Position numbers and translations under genes: made by a program
From: JBJXHG01 sp046160865
Lineage (GTDB): Bacteria; Planctomycetota; UBA1135; GCA-002686595
DNA: 10,602 bases
Direction of reading: 5' to 3'
Assembly (NCBI GenBank): GCA_046160865.1
Contig: JBJXHG010000019.1
Location: 1 to 10,602, forward strand
Shown: positions 1 to 5,892 of the stretch, piece by piece
How positions within the stretch are numbered: position 1 is the stretch's first letter
Layout: every line of letters starts with the position of its first letter
The notes under the pieces: generated by a model
What the model was told of the DNA's origin: nothing
Databases searched by the model: none
What the model saw: only the letters and a program-made list of their open reading frames with translations

Positions 1-163
1 CTAGTGTCCTGAGTCAGAAGTTCGCTCTCACCAAGGTCGAGATCGTCGTCGCTGGCAAGGCGCGAGGGTGCAGGCAACCTGTCAGGTTTCCGAACCCGAG
101 CAACGCCGCCAGCGCGGAGGAGATCGAGCTTGGTGAGAGCGAACTTCTGACTCAGGACGCTAG
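1..163. mobile_element. CTAG-bounded full-length palindrome (MITE-like element 1)
   Basis: The element starts with CTAG at 1-4 and ends with CTAG at 160-163. Bases 1-35 match the reverse complement of 129-163 with one mismatch (T5 against C). After a mismatch at 36, pairing resumes at 37-40. Weaker pairing continues inwards, with cgctggc near 50-56 against gccagcg near 110-116. The apex is ACCTGTCAGGT at 77-87, centred on base 82, the exact midpoint. There is no plausible reading frame, so this is either a non-autonomous transposable element with long inverted repeats or a large REP-like hairpin. It ends about ten bases beyond the 3' end of the tRNA-Glu gene. The left boundary is the window edge, so the left CTAG cannot be checked against outside sequence. 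No transposase in the window can be linked to it. Confidence 0.72.
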
Positions 164-176
164 TTGCGCGAGATGG

Positions 177-251
177 TGACCCCAAGGGGATTTGAACCCC
201 TGTCGCCAGGATGAAAACCTGGTGTCCTAGGCCTGGCTAGACGATGGGGCC
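177..251 (-). tRNA. tRNA-Glu (anticodon UUC)
   Basis: The minus strand folds as a complete cloverleaf. The acceptor GGCCCCA pairs with TGGGGTC (one G-U pair). The D stem is GTCT/AGGAC. The anticodon stem CCAGG/CCTGG encloses the loop TTTTCAT, giving anticodon TTC (Glu, reading GAA and GAG). The T arm is AGGGG-TTCAAAT-CCCCT. The discriminator base is A, and a CCA follows at 176-174, so CCA appears to be genome-encoded. The gene has its own good promoter about 40 bases upstream and lies downstream of eboE on the same strand. A palindromic element abuts its 3' flank, where its hairpin could help end transcription. Confidence 0.97.
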
Positions 252-289
252 ACCTGTTCGGTCGCGCTCGTCGGACACCGCGGGGCGGA

Positions 290-318
290 ACGGTACCGGC
301 GCTCCCGGGAGCTGTCAA
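290..318 (-). promoter_or_regulatory. sigma70-type promoter of tRNA-Glu
   Basis: On the minus strand a consensus -35 box TTGACA (318-313) is followed by a 17-base spacer (312-296) and a -10-like TACCGT (295-290). Transcription would start near 283, giving a leader of about 30 bases before the mature tRNA 5' end at 251. The spacer begins with a perfect 12-base palindrome, GCTCCCGGGAGC (301-312). The promoter begins 17 bases past the stop codon of eboE. The -10 match is moderate. Confidence 0.6.
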
Positions 319-334
319 CGGTGCGAAGACGCCG

Positions 335-1678
335 TCACGCGAGCGTCCAACCGGCGCGCTCGAGCACGCCGATCACGTGGCGATACTCGCGCTCGAGCCC
401 GTCGACGAGCGCCCGCTCGCTCCGCACCCAGCCGGGCAGGACGTCCCACGTGTAGGTCTCGATCTCGACGTGCAGCTCCTCGACGCCCCACGCGTCGGGC
501 TGCTCGAGCGCGAGCTCGAGCGCGCGGTCGGCGTACGCACGCGTCGTCGTGAGCGCGCCGTCCGTCCGGCCCTCCACCTCGACGTCGAGTCGGTTCACCG
601 GCACGTGGAAGTGGCAGCGCCACTCGTCGCACGCGAGCCATCGGGCCGCGCGCTCGCCGCCGACTTCGAGATCGCGGGCGAGCTCGGGCACGTCGTCCGC
701 GCGCACGACGAGGTCCTTGCCGACGCCGGTCACCTGGTGCAGGTAGCGCGGCTCGGCGAGCGAGAGGAAGCGCGCGCGCTCCGCCGGATGGAGCGCGGGC
801 TCGCGCAGCGCGAGCGCGCTCGAGAACTGCATCTTGCCGAGCGGATTCCCGTCACCGCACATGTACACCGCCGCCGGGCTCTCGAACTCGACGGCCGCGT
901 GGCACGTGTCGAAGCACGCGCCGAAGTGACGCGGCAACGCACGGTCGAACAGCGCGATCGCCGACTCCACTCGTGGCGCCGAGGAGCTGCGCAGCTCGTC
1001 GGTCGCGCGGCTCTCGACGCCCATGCGAAAACGACCAAGCTCCGCCGTCTCGTTGCAGTTCGAGCGCGGCTCCGCCTCGAGCGACAGAACGATGCGGCGG
1101 CCCGAGCGCTCCTCCAGCGCGGCGAACGCCGCGACCGCGCGCAAGAAATTGCGCTGGCAGAGCTCGAGATCCGGCGACGCTTCCGACGCGACCTGCGCCG
1201 GCATCGCGAGCGCGCGGCCGAAGCCGCCGGTGTGCGTGCTGATCGACACGTGTCCCCCATCGATGGCGGCCGCGTCCGCGAGACGCAACGCGATGTGCGC
1301 GACGTCGAGCGTGAACGCGAGCCGTGCAGGCTCCGTCCACGCCGGACGGAACACGCCGTCCTTCAGCCCGTCGGCGTGGAAGCCGCCGGCCGGAAACGCG
1401 TTGTAGGTGAACGGATCGAGGCGCTCGTCCGCGACGAGTGCCGCGAGCTCGTCGAGCTTCTTCGCGCCGCTCGCGTGCGCGAGCTCGGCCGCGACACGCG
1501 CGGGAAAGTAGACTCCGACGCCGAAGAGCGTGCCGCGCTCGACCAAGCGATCGCGCAACGGGAGCGTGATGGTGCGCAGGCCTTCGAGCGCGCGCTCGAA
1601 CGTGTCCGCGGGATGCACGTTCAAGCAGTACCCGAGGCGCACGCGGCGACCGGGGTGCTTCGCGTTCGTCCAGTGCAT
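335..1678 (-). CDS. eboE: EboE-like metabolite traffic protein (xylose isomerase-like TIM barrel)
   Basis: This 447-residue cytoplasmic protein matches what I know of EboE, a member of the Ebo/Edb set. In cyanobacteria that set is linked to export of the scytonemin precursor; related loci occur in many other bacteria. The biochemical activity of EboE itself is not settled. Visible signatures are GYCLNVHP (16-23), NAFPAGGFH (93-101), a SIST strand (145-148), LEAEP (200-204), DTCH (257-260), KMQFSSAL (282-289), HFHVPV (356-361) and HVEIETYTWDVLP (403-415). The scattered Glu, Asp and His residues (E201, D257, H260, H356) are placed as in metal-binding sugar-isomerase-like barrels. The ATG start lies 28 bases after the Trm112 stop. 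GTG at 1642, just before RLGYC, is an alternative start because EboE proteins usually begin close to that motif. No other ebo genes lie in the window. The family call is firm; the physiological role is not. Confidence 0.85.
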   Translation of the reverse strand: MHWTNAKHPGRRVRLGYCLNVHPADTFERALEGLRTITLPLRDRLVERGTLFGVGVYFPARVAAELAHASGAKKLDELAALVADERLDPFTYNAFPAGGFHADGLKDGVFRPAWTEPARLAFTLDVAHIALRLADAAAIDGGHVSISTHTGGFGRALAMPAQVASEASPDLELCQRNFLRAVAAFAALEERSGRRIVLSLEAEPRSNCNETAELGRFRMGVESRATDELRSSSAPRVESAIALFDRALPRHFGACFDTCHAAVEFESPAAVYMCGDGNPLGKMQFSSALALREPALHPAERARFLSLAEPRYLHQVTGVGKDLVVRADDVPELARDLEVGGERAARWLACDEWRCHFHVPVNRLDVEVEGRTDGALTTTRAYADRALELALEQPDAWGVEELHVEIETYTWDVLPGWVRSERALVDGLEREYRHVIGVLERAGWTLA

Positions 1679-1706
1679 CGGAATCCGCGCGCCGCAGCGC
1701 GCGCTC

Positions 1707-1961
1707 CTACAGCACGATGCCTTCGTCGATCAGCAAGACCGGAATGCCGTCGCGGATCGGATAGACGACCTTCGCGTCCTGCCGCACGAGCCCCGCTTCG
1801 ATCGGATCCTTCACGACGGCACCCGCCTTGTTCTGCGCCTTGCCGGCGCGAATCCGGTCGTTGACGCGCTGCAAGAGATCCGCGCCCGCCTCTTCGAGAG
1901 GCTGGTGCGTTTCGGGGCACGCGAGGATCTGGAGCAGGTCTTTGTCGATCACGAGAGGCAC
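1707..1961 (-). CDS. Trm112-family small protein
   Basis: An 84-residue protein with the core pattern of bacterial Trm112/YcaR-like proteins: an N-terminal LLQILACPETHQPL and a C-terminal VVYPIRDGIPVLLIDE, where most family members have a similar (F/Y)PIRDGIPVML-type end. Trm112 proteins are small zinc-ribbon-like scaffolds that activate methyltransferases; the bacterial members mostly lack an assigned partner. Here only one cysteine remains (C15, in ACPETH), so the usual CxxC zinc knuckle is absent and metal binding is doubtful. An insertion of about 35 residues separates the two motifs. I chose GTG at 1961 because the frame upstream would overlap the divergent gene. GTG at 1952 is also possible. 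The gene leads a probable two-gene unit with eboE, with a 28-base gap. Confidence 0.82.
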   Translation of the reverse strand: MPLVIDKDLLQILACPETHQPLEEAGADLLQRVNDRIRAGKAQNKAGAVVKDPIEAGLVRQDAKVVYPIRDGIPVLLIDEGIVL

Positions 1962-1976
1962 TCGGCGGACGCGCGA

Positions 1977-2005
1977 ATCCTCTCCGACGACGGCGCACTT
2001 CTCAA
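1977..2005 (-). promoter_or_regulatory. Candidate promoter of the Trm112-eboE unit
   Basis: On the minus strand, TTGAGA (2005-2000; five of six consensus bases) is followed by a 17-base spacer and a weak -10-like GAGGAT (1982-1977). The predicted start is near 1970, only about nine bases before the GTG at 1961, which would make the mRNA nearly leaderless. The good -35 box and exact spacing support the call; the poor -10 weakens it. Confidence 0.35.
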
Positions 2006-2023
2006 GAGCGGAGAGCGTTCCGC

Positions 2024-2052
2024 TTGACAGCCTCGCTCGATCGGCCGAGCTT
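2024..2052 (+). promoter_or_regulatory. Candidate promoter of the secreted-protein gene at 2062
   Basis: A perfect -35 box TTGACA (2024-2029), a 17-base spacer and GAGCTT (2047-2052) in the -10 position precede ATG 2062 by nine bases. No Shine-Dalgarno sequence is present. The predicted transcript is leaderless or nearly so. The layout closely matches that in front of pepP at 5854-5882. Confidence 0.45.
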
Positions 2053-2061
2053 GATCCACCG

Positions 2062-3147
2062 ATGCACCTCCTCGCCGCCAGTTGGCTCGCCGCCTCGTTG
2101 CTCGCCGCCACTCAGGTCCAGGCGCCGCGGAACGCGAACGCCGACGCGACCGCGCCCTATCTGCTTCCGCCCGGCCGCGTGGCGAGCGCTTTCGAGCCGG
2201 CGTTCGCCGCGTCGGCCGCCGCGTTCGCGAACGTGCCGACCGACCTCGGCGGTGCTGGTCACGCGCCCGGCTACGCCGCCGGTGCGTGGCACACGCCGGC
2301 GACGTGGGACGCATGGGCGCAGATCCTGACCGCGGAAGTCGGTGCGCAGGCGCAGAGTCCCGAGCGCCGCGCGCGCTTGTGTTTGCTCGCGCTCGAGCAA
2401 GAGCGTTTCGAGGACGCATGGCAGCACGCTCGACTCTCGTCCGATGCGTGGCGCGCTGCACTCTTGCCGCGCTTCTTGCCGGGCGTTGCGGCGGGTGTCG
2501 CGCTCGCGCGCGACGGGAGCAGGATCGCGCTCTCCGACGGCGCAGTGCTCACACCGAGCCTGCCACCCGCGTCGCCGAACCCGCCGCCGGGCCGCGTCGA
2601 CGTGCGCAAGATGCGCGTCGCCGACGTCGCCATCGGCGCAGGCCGCGTCTCGCTGCAAGTTTCCGTCGAGCACGAGGGCGTGCAGATCGAGATCGCGCAC
2701 GTCGGCGGCGAAGCGTTGCGACTCGCGGTGCGCTTGCCGACCGACGAGCGCTACGCGTACGAGAACGAGTACGTCGACTGGTACCGGCAGGATCACGTCG
2801 GCGTCGCGCACACGCTCGAACTCCGTCCCGGCGAAGAAGCGCACGTGATCTACGGCCGCTTCACGCCGCGCGCGCTCGAGCACCCGACGCGCTTGCCGGA
2901 CGTACCTCCGGCGCAGCTCGCGCGCGGCAACTTGTGGCTCCGCTGTGCGAGCGAGCAGCGCGAGGTGTGCGCCGCGATCGCGCGCAGTCTCGAGCAAGGT
3001 CCGCTCGCGTTGAAGACCGAGCTCGTCGCCCCGGACGGCGAGCCGAAGTCGCAGAGCGGCATCTCGTTCGATCTCACGAACGCGGACGAGCGCGCGCGCA
3101 AGACGGCGTGGCTCGTGTCGTCGGTCGAGCGCCTCGCGCTTCCATGA
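2062..3147 (+). CDS. Secreted protein of unknown function
   Basis: I do not recognise this 361-residue protein. ATG 2062 gives a typical Sec signal peptide: a short N-terminus, a hydrophobic stretch LLAASWLAASLLAAT (3-17) and a likely cleavage after VQA (residue 21). Upstream in-frame starts (for example 1828) would run antisense through the Trm112 gene and would lack the signal peptide at the N-terminus. Residues 96-140 look helical (SPERRARLCLLALEQERFEDAW), reminiscent of a single TPR-like hairpin. A Pro-rich linker (164-178, PSLPPASPNPPPG) leads to a mostly beta C-terminal half (180-361) containing an aromatic patch YAYENEYVDWYRQD (231-244). Two cysteines (C295, C303) near the end could form a disulfide outside the cytoplasm. 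The gene diverges from the Trm112-eboE pair, and its stop codon lies inside a hairpin. Confidence 0.8.
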   Translation: MHLLAASWLAASLLAATQVQAPRNANADATAPYLLPPGRVASAFEPAFAASAAAFANVPTDLGGAGHAPGYAAGAWHTPATWDAWAQILTAEVGAQAQSPERRARLCLLALEQERFEDAWQHARLSSDAWRAALLPRFLPGVAAGVALARDGSRIALSDGAVLTPSLPPASPNPPPGRVDVRKMRVADVAIGAGRVSLQVSVEHEGVQIEIAHVGGEALRLAVRLPTDERYAYENEYVDWYRQDHVGVAHTLELRPGEEAHVIYGRFTPRALEHPTRLPDVPPAQLARGNLWLRCASEQREVCAAIARSLEQGPLALKTELVAPDGEPKSQSGISFDLTNADERARKTAWLVSSVERLALP

Positions 3148-3199
3148 GCTCGCGCAGCGAGCTCATGCCCAACGGCTCCCATGAGCTCGCGCAGCGAGC
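3142..3199 (+). repeat. Two direct copies of a 21-bp hairpin-forming sequence
   Basis: The 21 bases at 3142-3162 (starting CCATGAGCTC, ending GCGAGC) recur exactly at 3179-3199, offset by 37 bases. The first copy completes a perfect 10-bp hairpin; the second has lost the last bases of its right arm (GCGAGCGAAT instead of GCGAGCTCAT). This looks like a small dispersed intergenic repeat with one intact and one decayed copy. Confidence 0.7.
3144..3166 (+). terminator. Perfect 10-bp hairpin overlapping the stop codon
   Basis: The arms ATGAGCTCGC (3144-3153) and GCGAGCTCAT (3157-3166) pair perfectly around the loop GCA. The TGA stop at 3145-3147 is part of the left arm. No T-run follows, so intrinsic termination is uncertain. 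The hairpin could also protect the mRNA 3' end. Confidence 0.45.
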
Positions 3200-3296
3200 G
3201 AATGTCCATCGGTGTGTCGTCGCAGCGGCGCGCACCGCTTCTGCTCTGAATGCTTCGGTCGCCACGACGTCCGCCACTGTAGCTGCTCGCCTTGCA

Positions 3297-3326
3297 TTGA
3301 ATCTTCACGCGCAAGCCGAGTAGGCT
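3297..3326 (+). promoter_or_regulatory. Candidate promoter of the NfeD-flotillin operon
   Basis: TTGAAT (3297-3302), an 18-base spacer and TAGGCT (3321-3326) form a moderate sigma70-like promoter. The predicted start near 3333 gives a leader of about 30 bases before ATG 3365. The leader has a run of eight Cs (3354-3361) and no Shine-Dalgarno sequence. The rest of the 3148-3364 gap holds only the 37-base-spaced repeat. Confidence 0.4.
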
Positions 3327-3364
3327 CTGCGCTCGGCGCGCTCGCTCACCGTGCCCCCCCCGCG

Positions 3365-3943
3365 ATGAACTGGACCATGGAGACGGTGTATCTCGGCTGC
3401 GCCGCGGCCGGCGGCACCGTGCTCGTCCTCCAGACCGGGATGGCGCTCTTTGGCGGCGGCGATCACGACGCGGGTCACGCCGACGTGAGCCACGACATCG
3501 GGCACGCGGACAGCGGCGAAACGCACGGCCACGATCCGGCGTTCAGCTTGCTGTCCGTGCGCACGTGCGCCGCATTCCTGACTTTCTTCGGCTTGGTCGG
3601 CTTCGGCGGCACGTCCGCGGGCTGGGGCACGTATCCGACGATGGCCGCCGCGCTCGCCGCCGGCACGGTGATGCTGCTCGCGGTCGCGTGGCTCTTCAGC
3701 CTGCAGCGCAAGCTCTACTCCGAGGGCAATGTCGATCCGCGCAACGCCGTCGGCCACACGGCGCGCGTGTACTTGAAGATCCCCGGCGCGAACGCGGGCA
3801 AGGGCAAGATCACGGTCGCGCTGCAAGGACGCACGGTCGAGTACAACGCCGCGACCGCCGGTCGCGAGCTCGCGACCGGCAGCGAAGTGCGCGTCGTGCG
3901 CTTGATCACTCCCGACACGTTCGAGGTCGAACCGCTCTCCTGA
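3365..3943 (+). CDS. NfeD/YuaF-type membrane protein with OB-fold domain, flotillin partner
   Basis: A 192-residue inner-membrane protein with three predicted helices (about 8-28, 62-82 and 92-112) and a soluble C-terminal beta domain (125-190: NAVGHTARVYLKIPGA, GKITVALQGRTVEYNA, GSEVRVVRLITPDTFEVEPL). This is the arrangement of NfeD-like proteins such as YuaF and YqiJ, whose OB fold works with flotillins in membrane microdomains. The loop after helix 1 (31-57) is rich in His and Asp (six His: 34, 38, 43, 47, 54, 56) and may bind metal; short charged loops of this kind are common here in the family. ATG 3365 is chosen because it directly precedes the first helix; upstream in-frame starts add Cys/Arg-rich sequence unlike coding sequence. 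The stop overlaps the ribosome-binding region of the flotillin gene (eight-base gap), so the two are surely one operon. Confidence 0.88.
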   Translation: MNWTMETVYLGCAAAGGTVLVLQTGMALFGGGDHDAGHADVSHDIGHADSGETHGHDPAFSLLSVRTCAAFLTFFGLVGFGGTSAGWGTYPTMAAALAAGTVMLLAVAWLFSLQRKLYSEGNVDPRNAVGHTARVYLKIPGANAGKGKITVALQGRTVEYNAATAGRELATGSEVRVVRLITPDTFEVEPLS

Positions 3944-3951
3944 GGACTCCG

Positions 3952-5577
3952 ATGCACGCGCTCCCCTTCGCCCTGCTCGCCGACTCTTTGATTCCGCCGC
4001 AGCTCGCATGGCTCCTGACGGTGGTGGCGGCGGTCTTCGTCGTCTTCAGCTTCCTCGTCGTGCTCGCGCGGCGCTACAAGCGCTGCCCGTCGAACCGCAT
4101 CCTCGTGATCTACGGCAAGACGGGCGCCGGGCGCTCGGCCAAGTGCCTGCACGGCGGCGGCGCGTTCGTGTGGCCCTTGATCCAGAACTACGAGTACCTC
4201 TCGCTGGATCCGGTGCAGATCGAGATCCCGCTCTCGGGCGCACTCTCGATCGAGAACATCCGCGTCTCGGTGCCCAGCGTCTTCACCGTCGCGATCGGCA
4301 CCGACGAGGAGACGATGAACAACGCGGCGGTGCGCTTGCTGGGCTTGAAGACGCCCGAGATCGTCAAGCAGTCCGAAGACATGATCTTCGGCCAGCTGCG
4401 CCAGGTGATCGCGTCGATGCGCATCGAGGAGATCAACAAGGATCGCGACATCTTCCTGTCGAAGGTGCAGACCTCGCTCGAGCCCGAGCTGAAGAAGATC
4501 GGCCTGGTGCTGATCAACGTCAACATCAAGGACCTCACCGACGAGTCGGGCTACATCGAGGCGATCGGCAAGAAAGCCGCCTCCGAAGCGATCCAACAGG
4601 CCGAGATCGCCGTCGCGCAACAGGTCAAGCTCGGAGCGATCGGCGTGGCCGAGGCTTCGAAGGACCAGATGATCAGCGTCGCCGATGCCGAGAAGCTGCG
4701 CGACATGGGCACCAAGCAAGCCGAGCGCGAGCGCGCGGTGCGCCTGGCCGAGCTCGACAAGGAACGCAAGGTCGGCGAGCAGACCGCGGCCTACGAGCAG
4801 GAAGCGCAGGTGCGCGCAGCCGAGCAGCAGATGCGCATCTCTGTGGCCGAGGCGAACGCGAAGGCCGTCACCGGCGAGAACCTGTCGAAGGCCGCGATTG
4901 CCGACGCGAACGCCACGCTGCGCGTGAAGGAAGCCGAGGCCTACCAGATCGGCGAGACGCGCCAGCGCGTCGCGCAAGCAGCGGTGCTCGAAGCGCAGTA
5001 CCTCGCGCAAGCGCGCGCGGCCGAGGCGCAAGGCAAGAAGATCGAGGCGGAGAAGCGCGCCGAGCTCGAAGCGCTCGCCAAAGCCATGAAGGCGCAGATC
5101 ATCGTCGACGCGGAAGCGTCGGCGGAGAAGCGCCGTATCGAAGCGCAGGGCGAAGCGGCGGCGATCTTCGCCAAGCTCGAGGCCGAAGCGCGCGGCCAGT
5201 ACGAGATCCTCGCGAAGAAGGGCGACGGCTTGAAGCGCATCGTCGAGAGCTGCGGCGGAGCGCAGGCCGCGTTCCAGATGCTGATGCTCGAGCACATCGA
5301 GGAGCTCTCGAAGACCGCCGCGCTGGCGATCTCGAACGTGAAGTTCGACAAGGTCGTCGTGTGGGACGGCGGCGGAGGTGACGGCAAGAACGGCGCAGCC
5401 AGTTTCTTGCGCGGTCTGGCCGGATCGCTGCCTCCGATGATGCACATGATGCGCGACATCGGCGGCGTCGAGATGCCGTCCTACTTCGGCAAGATCCTCG
5501 ACGAGGCGGGCGCCGAACAGCGCGCGGCGAGCGAAGCGGCGGCGGCGCCGACATCCGGCAAGCCGGTCGCACCGTGA
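3952..5577 (+). CDS. Flotillin (SPFH/band 7 membrane scaffold, YuaG/YqiK type)
   Basis: A 541-residue flotillin, close to the usual length of YuaG (FloT) and YqiK. One N-terminal membrane segment (about 18-39) anchors it, followed by basic residues RRYKRC. The SPFH domain spans roughly 45-205 (SNRILVIYGKTG, GGGAFVWPLIQNYEYLSLDP, MRIEEINKDRDIFLSKV, GLVLINVNIKDLTDESGYIEAIG). Residues 205-415 form a long Ala/Glu/Lys/Arg-rich coiled coil with EA repeats typical of flotillins (AEAQGKKIEAEKRAELEALA). Residues 416-470 hold the conserved YEILAKKGDGLKRI and the ISNVKFDKVVVWDGG end. A Met/Gly-rich tail follows (SLPPMMHMM, 492-500). Flotillins oligomerise and organise membrane microdomains, supporting signalling and secretion. 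The start follows TGAGGA, a GAGGA Shine-Dalgarno overlapping the NfeD stop. An alternating GC run and a palindromic element follow the stop. Confidence 0.95.
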   Translation: MHALPFALLADSLIPPQLAWLLTVVAAVFVVFSFLVVLARRYKRCPSNRILVIYGKTGAGRSAKCLHGGGAFVWPLIQNYEYLSLDPVQIEIPLSGALSIENIRVSVPSVFTVAIGTDEETMNNAAVRLLGLKTPEIVKQSEDMIFGQLRQVIASMRIEEINKDRDIFLSKVQTSLEPELKKIGLVLINVNIKDLTDESGYIEAIGKKAASEAIQQAEIAVAQQVKLGAIGVAEASKDQMISVADAEKLRDMGTKQAERERAVRLAELDKERKVGEQTAAYEQEAQVRAAEQQMRISVAEANAKAVTGENLSKAAIADANATLRVKEAEAYQIGETRQRVAQAAVLEAQYLAQARAAEAQGKKIEAEKRAELEALAKAMKAQIIVDAEASAEKRRIEAQGEAAAIFAKLEAEARGQYEILAKKGDGLKRIVESCGGAQAAFQMLMLEHIEELSKTAALAISNVKFDKVVVWDGGGGDGKNGAASFLRGLAGSLPPMMHMMRDIGGVEMPSYFGKILDEAGAEQRAASEAAAAPTSGKPVAP

Positions 5578-5593
5578 GCGCGCGCGCGCGCGG

Positions 5594-5774
5594 CTAGCCC
5601 GCATTTCTCACCACGTCCTGCTGCGTTCGCGTCAACTCGCTTCCGCCCGCGTTGTTGTATCGGAATCGATCCTCGCTGACCCGACAGGTCAGCTCCGGTC
5701 GATTCCGATACAACGCCTTGCCCGAAGCGAGCTGTCACGCCCTCGCGACGGACGTGGTGAGAAATGCAGGCTAG
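5594..5774. mobile_element. CTAG-bounded full-length palindrome (MITE-like element 2)
   Basis: The 181-bp element starts and ends with CTAG (5594-5597 and 5771-5774). Inside these, 5598-5618 matches the reverse complement of 5750-5770 with one mismatch; the ends read CC...GG. Inner arms TTGTATCGGAATCGA (5655-5669) and its perfect complement (5699-5713) flank GCTGACC/GGTCAGC (5675-5681, 5687-5693), all centred on 5684, the exact midpoint. There is no coding potential. If the CTAGs are a 4-bp target duplication, the terminal repeats beginning CC would suit an IS1380-like transposase acting in trans; that family link is a guess. The right end contains an ATG (5764) that falsely extends the pepP frame. 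The whole element could form a large hairpin downstream of the flotillin gene and end its transcript. Confidence 0.8.
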
Positions 5775-5853
5775 CAGCCCGTGCCACGCGCATTTCGAGT
5801 CGGCGCGAACCGGACCGCCGACGCCGCGCGTACTGACGTGCGTGAACGATCGG

Positions 5854-5882
5854 TTGGCGATTCAGGGCGCGCGCGGTAGCTT
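5854..5882 (+). promoter_or_regulatory. Candidate promoter of pepP
   Basis: TTGGCG (5854-5859), a 17-base spacer and TAGCTT (5877-5882) precede ATG 5893 by ten bases. The expected transcription start near 5889-5893 makes a leaderless or nearly leaderless mRNA, consistent with the lack of a Shine-Dalgarno sequence. The promoter lies outside and downstream of palindromic element 2, so pepP should be transcribed independently of the flotillin operon. Confidence 0.45.
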
Positions 5883-5892
5883 CAGACCGGCC

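Noticed and set aside
221..240. Two CTAG sites and a GTGTCCT match to the element 1 end inside the tRNA gene
   Set aside because: They are fully explained by the tRNA D-arm and anticodon stem sequence; the seven-base match is too short to mean an insertion site.
377..1864. Plus-strand open frame of 495 codons over eboE and Trm112
   Set aside because: It is low-complexity Arg/Ala/Glu sequence antisense to two recognisable genes.
1828..2061. Upstream extension of the secreted-protein gene
   Set aside because: It overlaps the Trm112 gene antisense and would bury the signal peptide that starts at 2062.
3715..5604. Minus-strand open frame of 629 codons opposite the flotillin gene
   Set aside because: It is a Leu/Arg/Asp-rich mirror of the flotillin coiled coil with no family signature; the plus strand is unambiguously coding.
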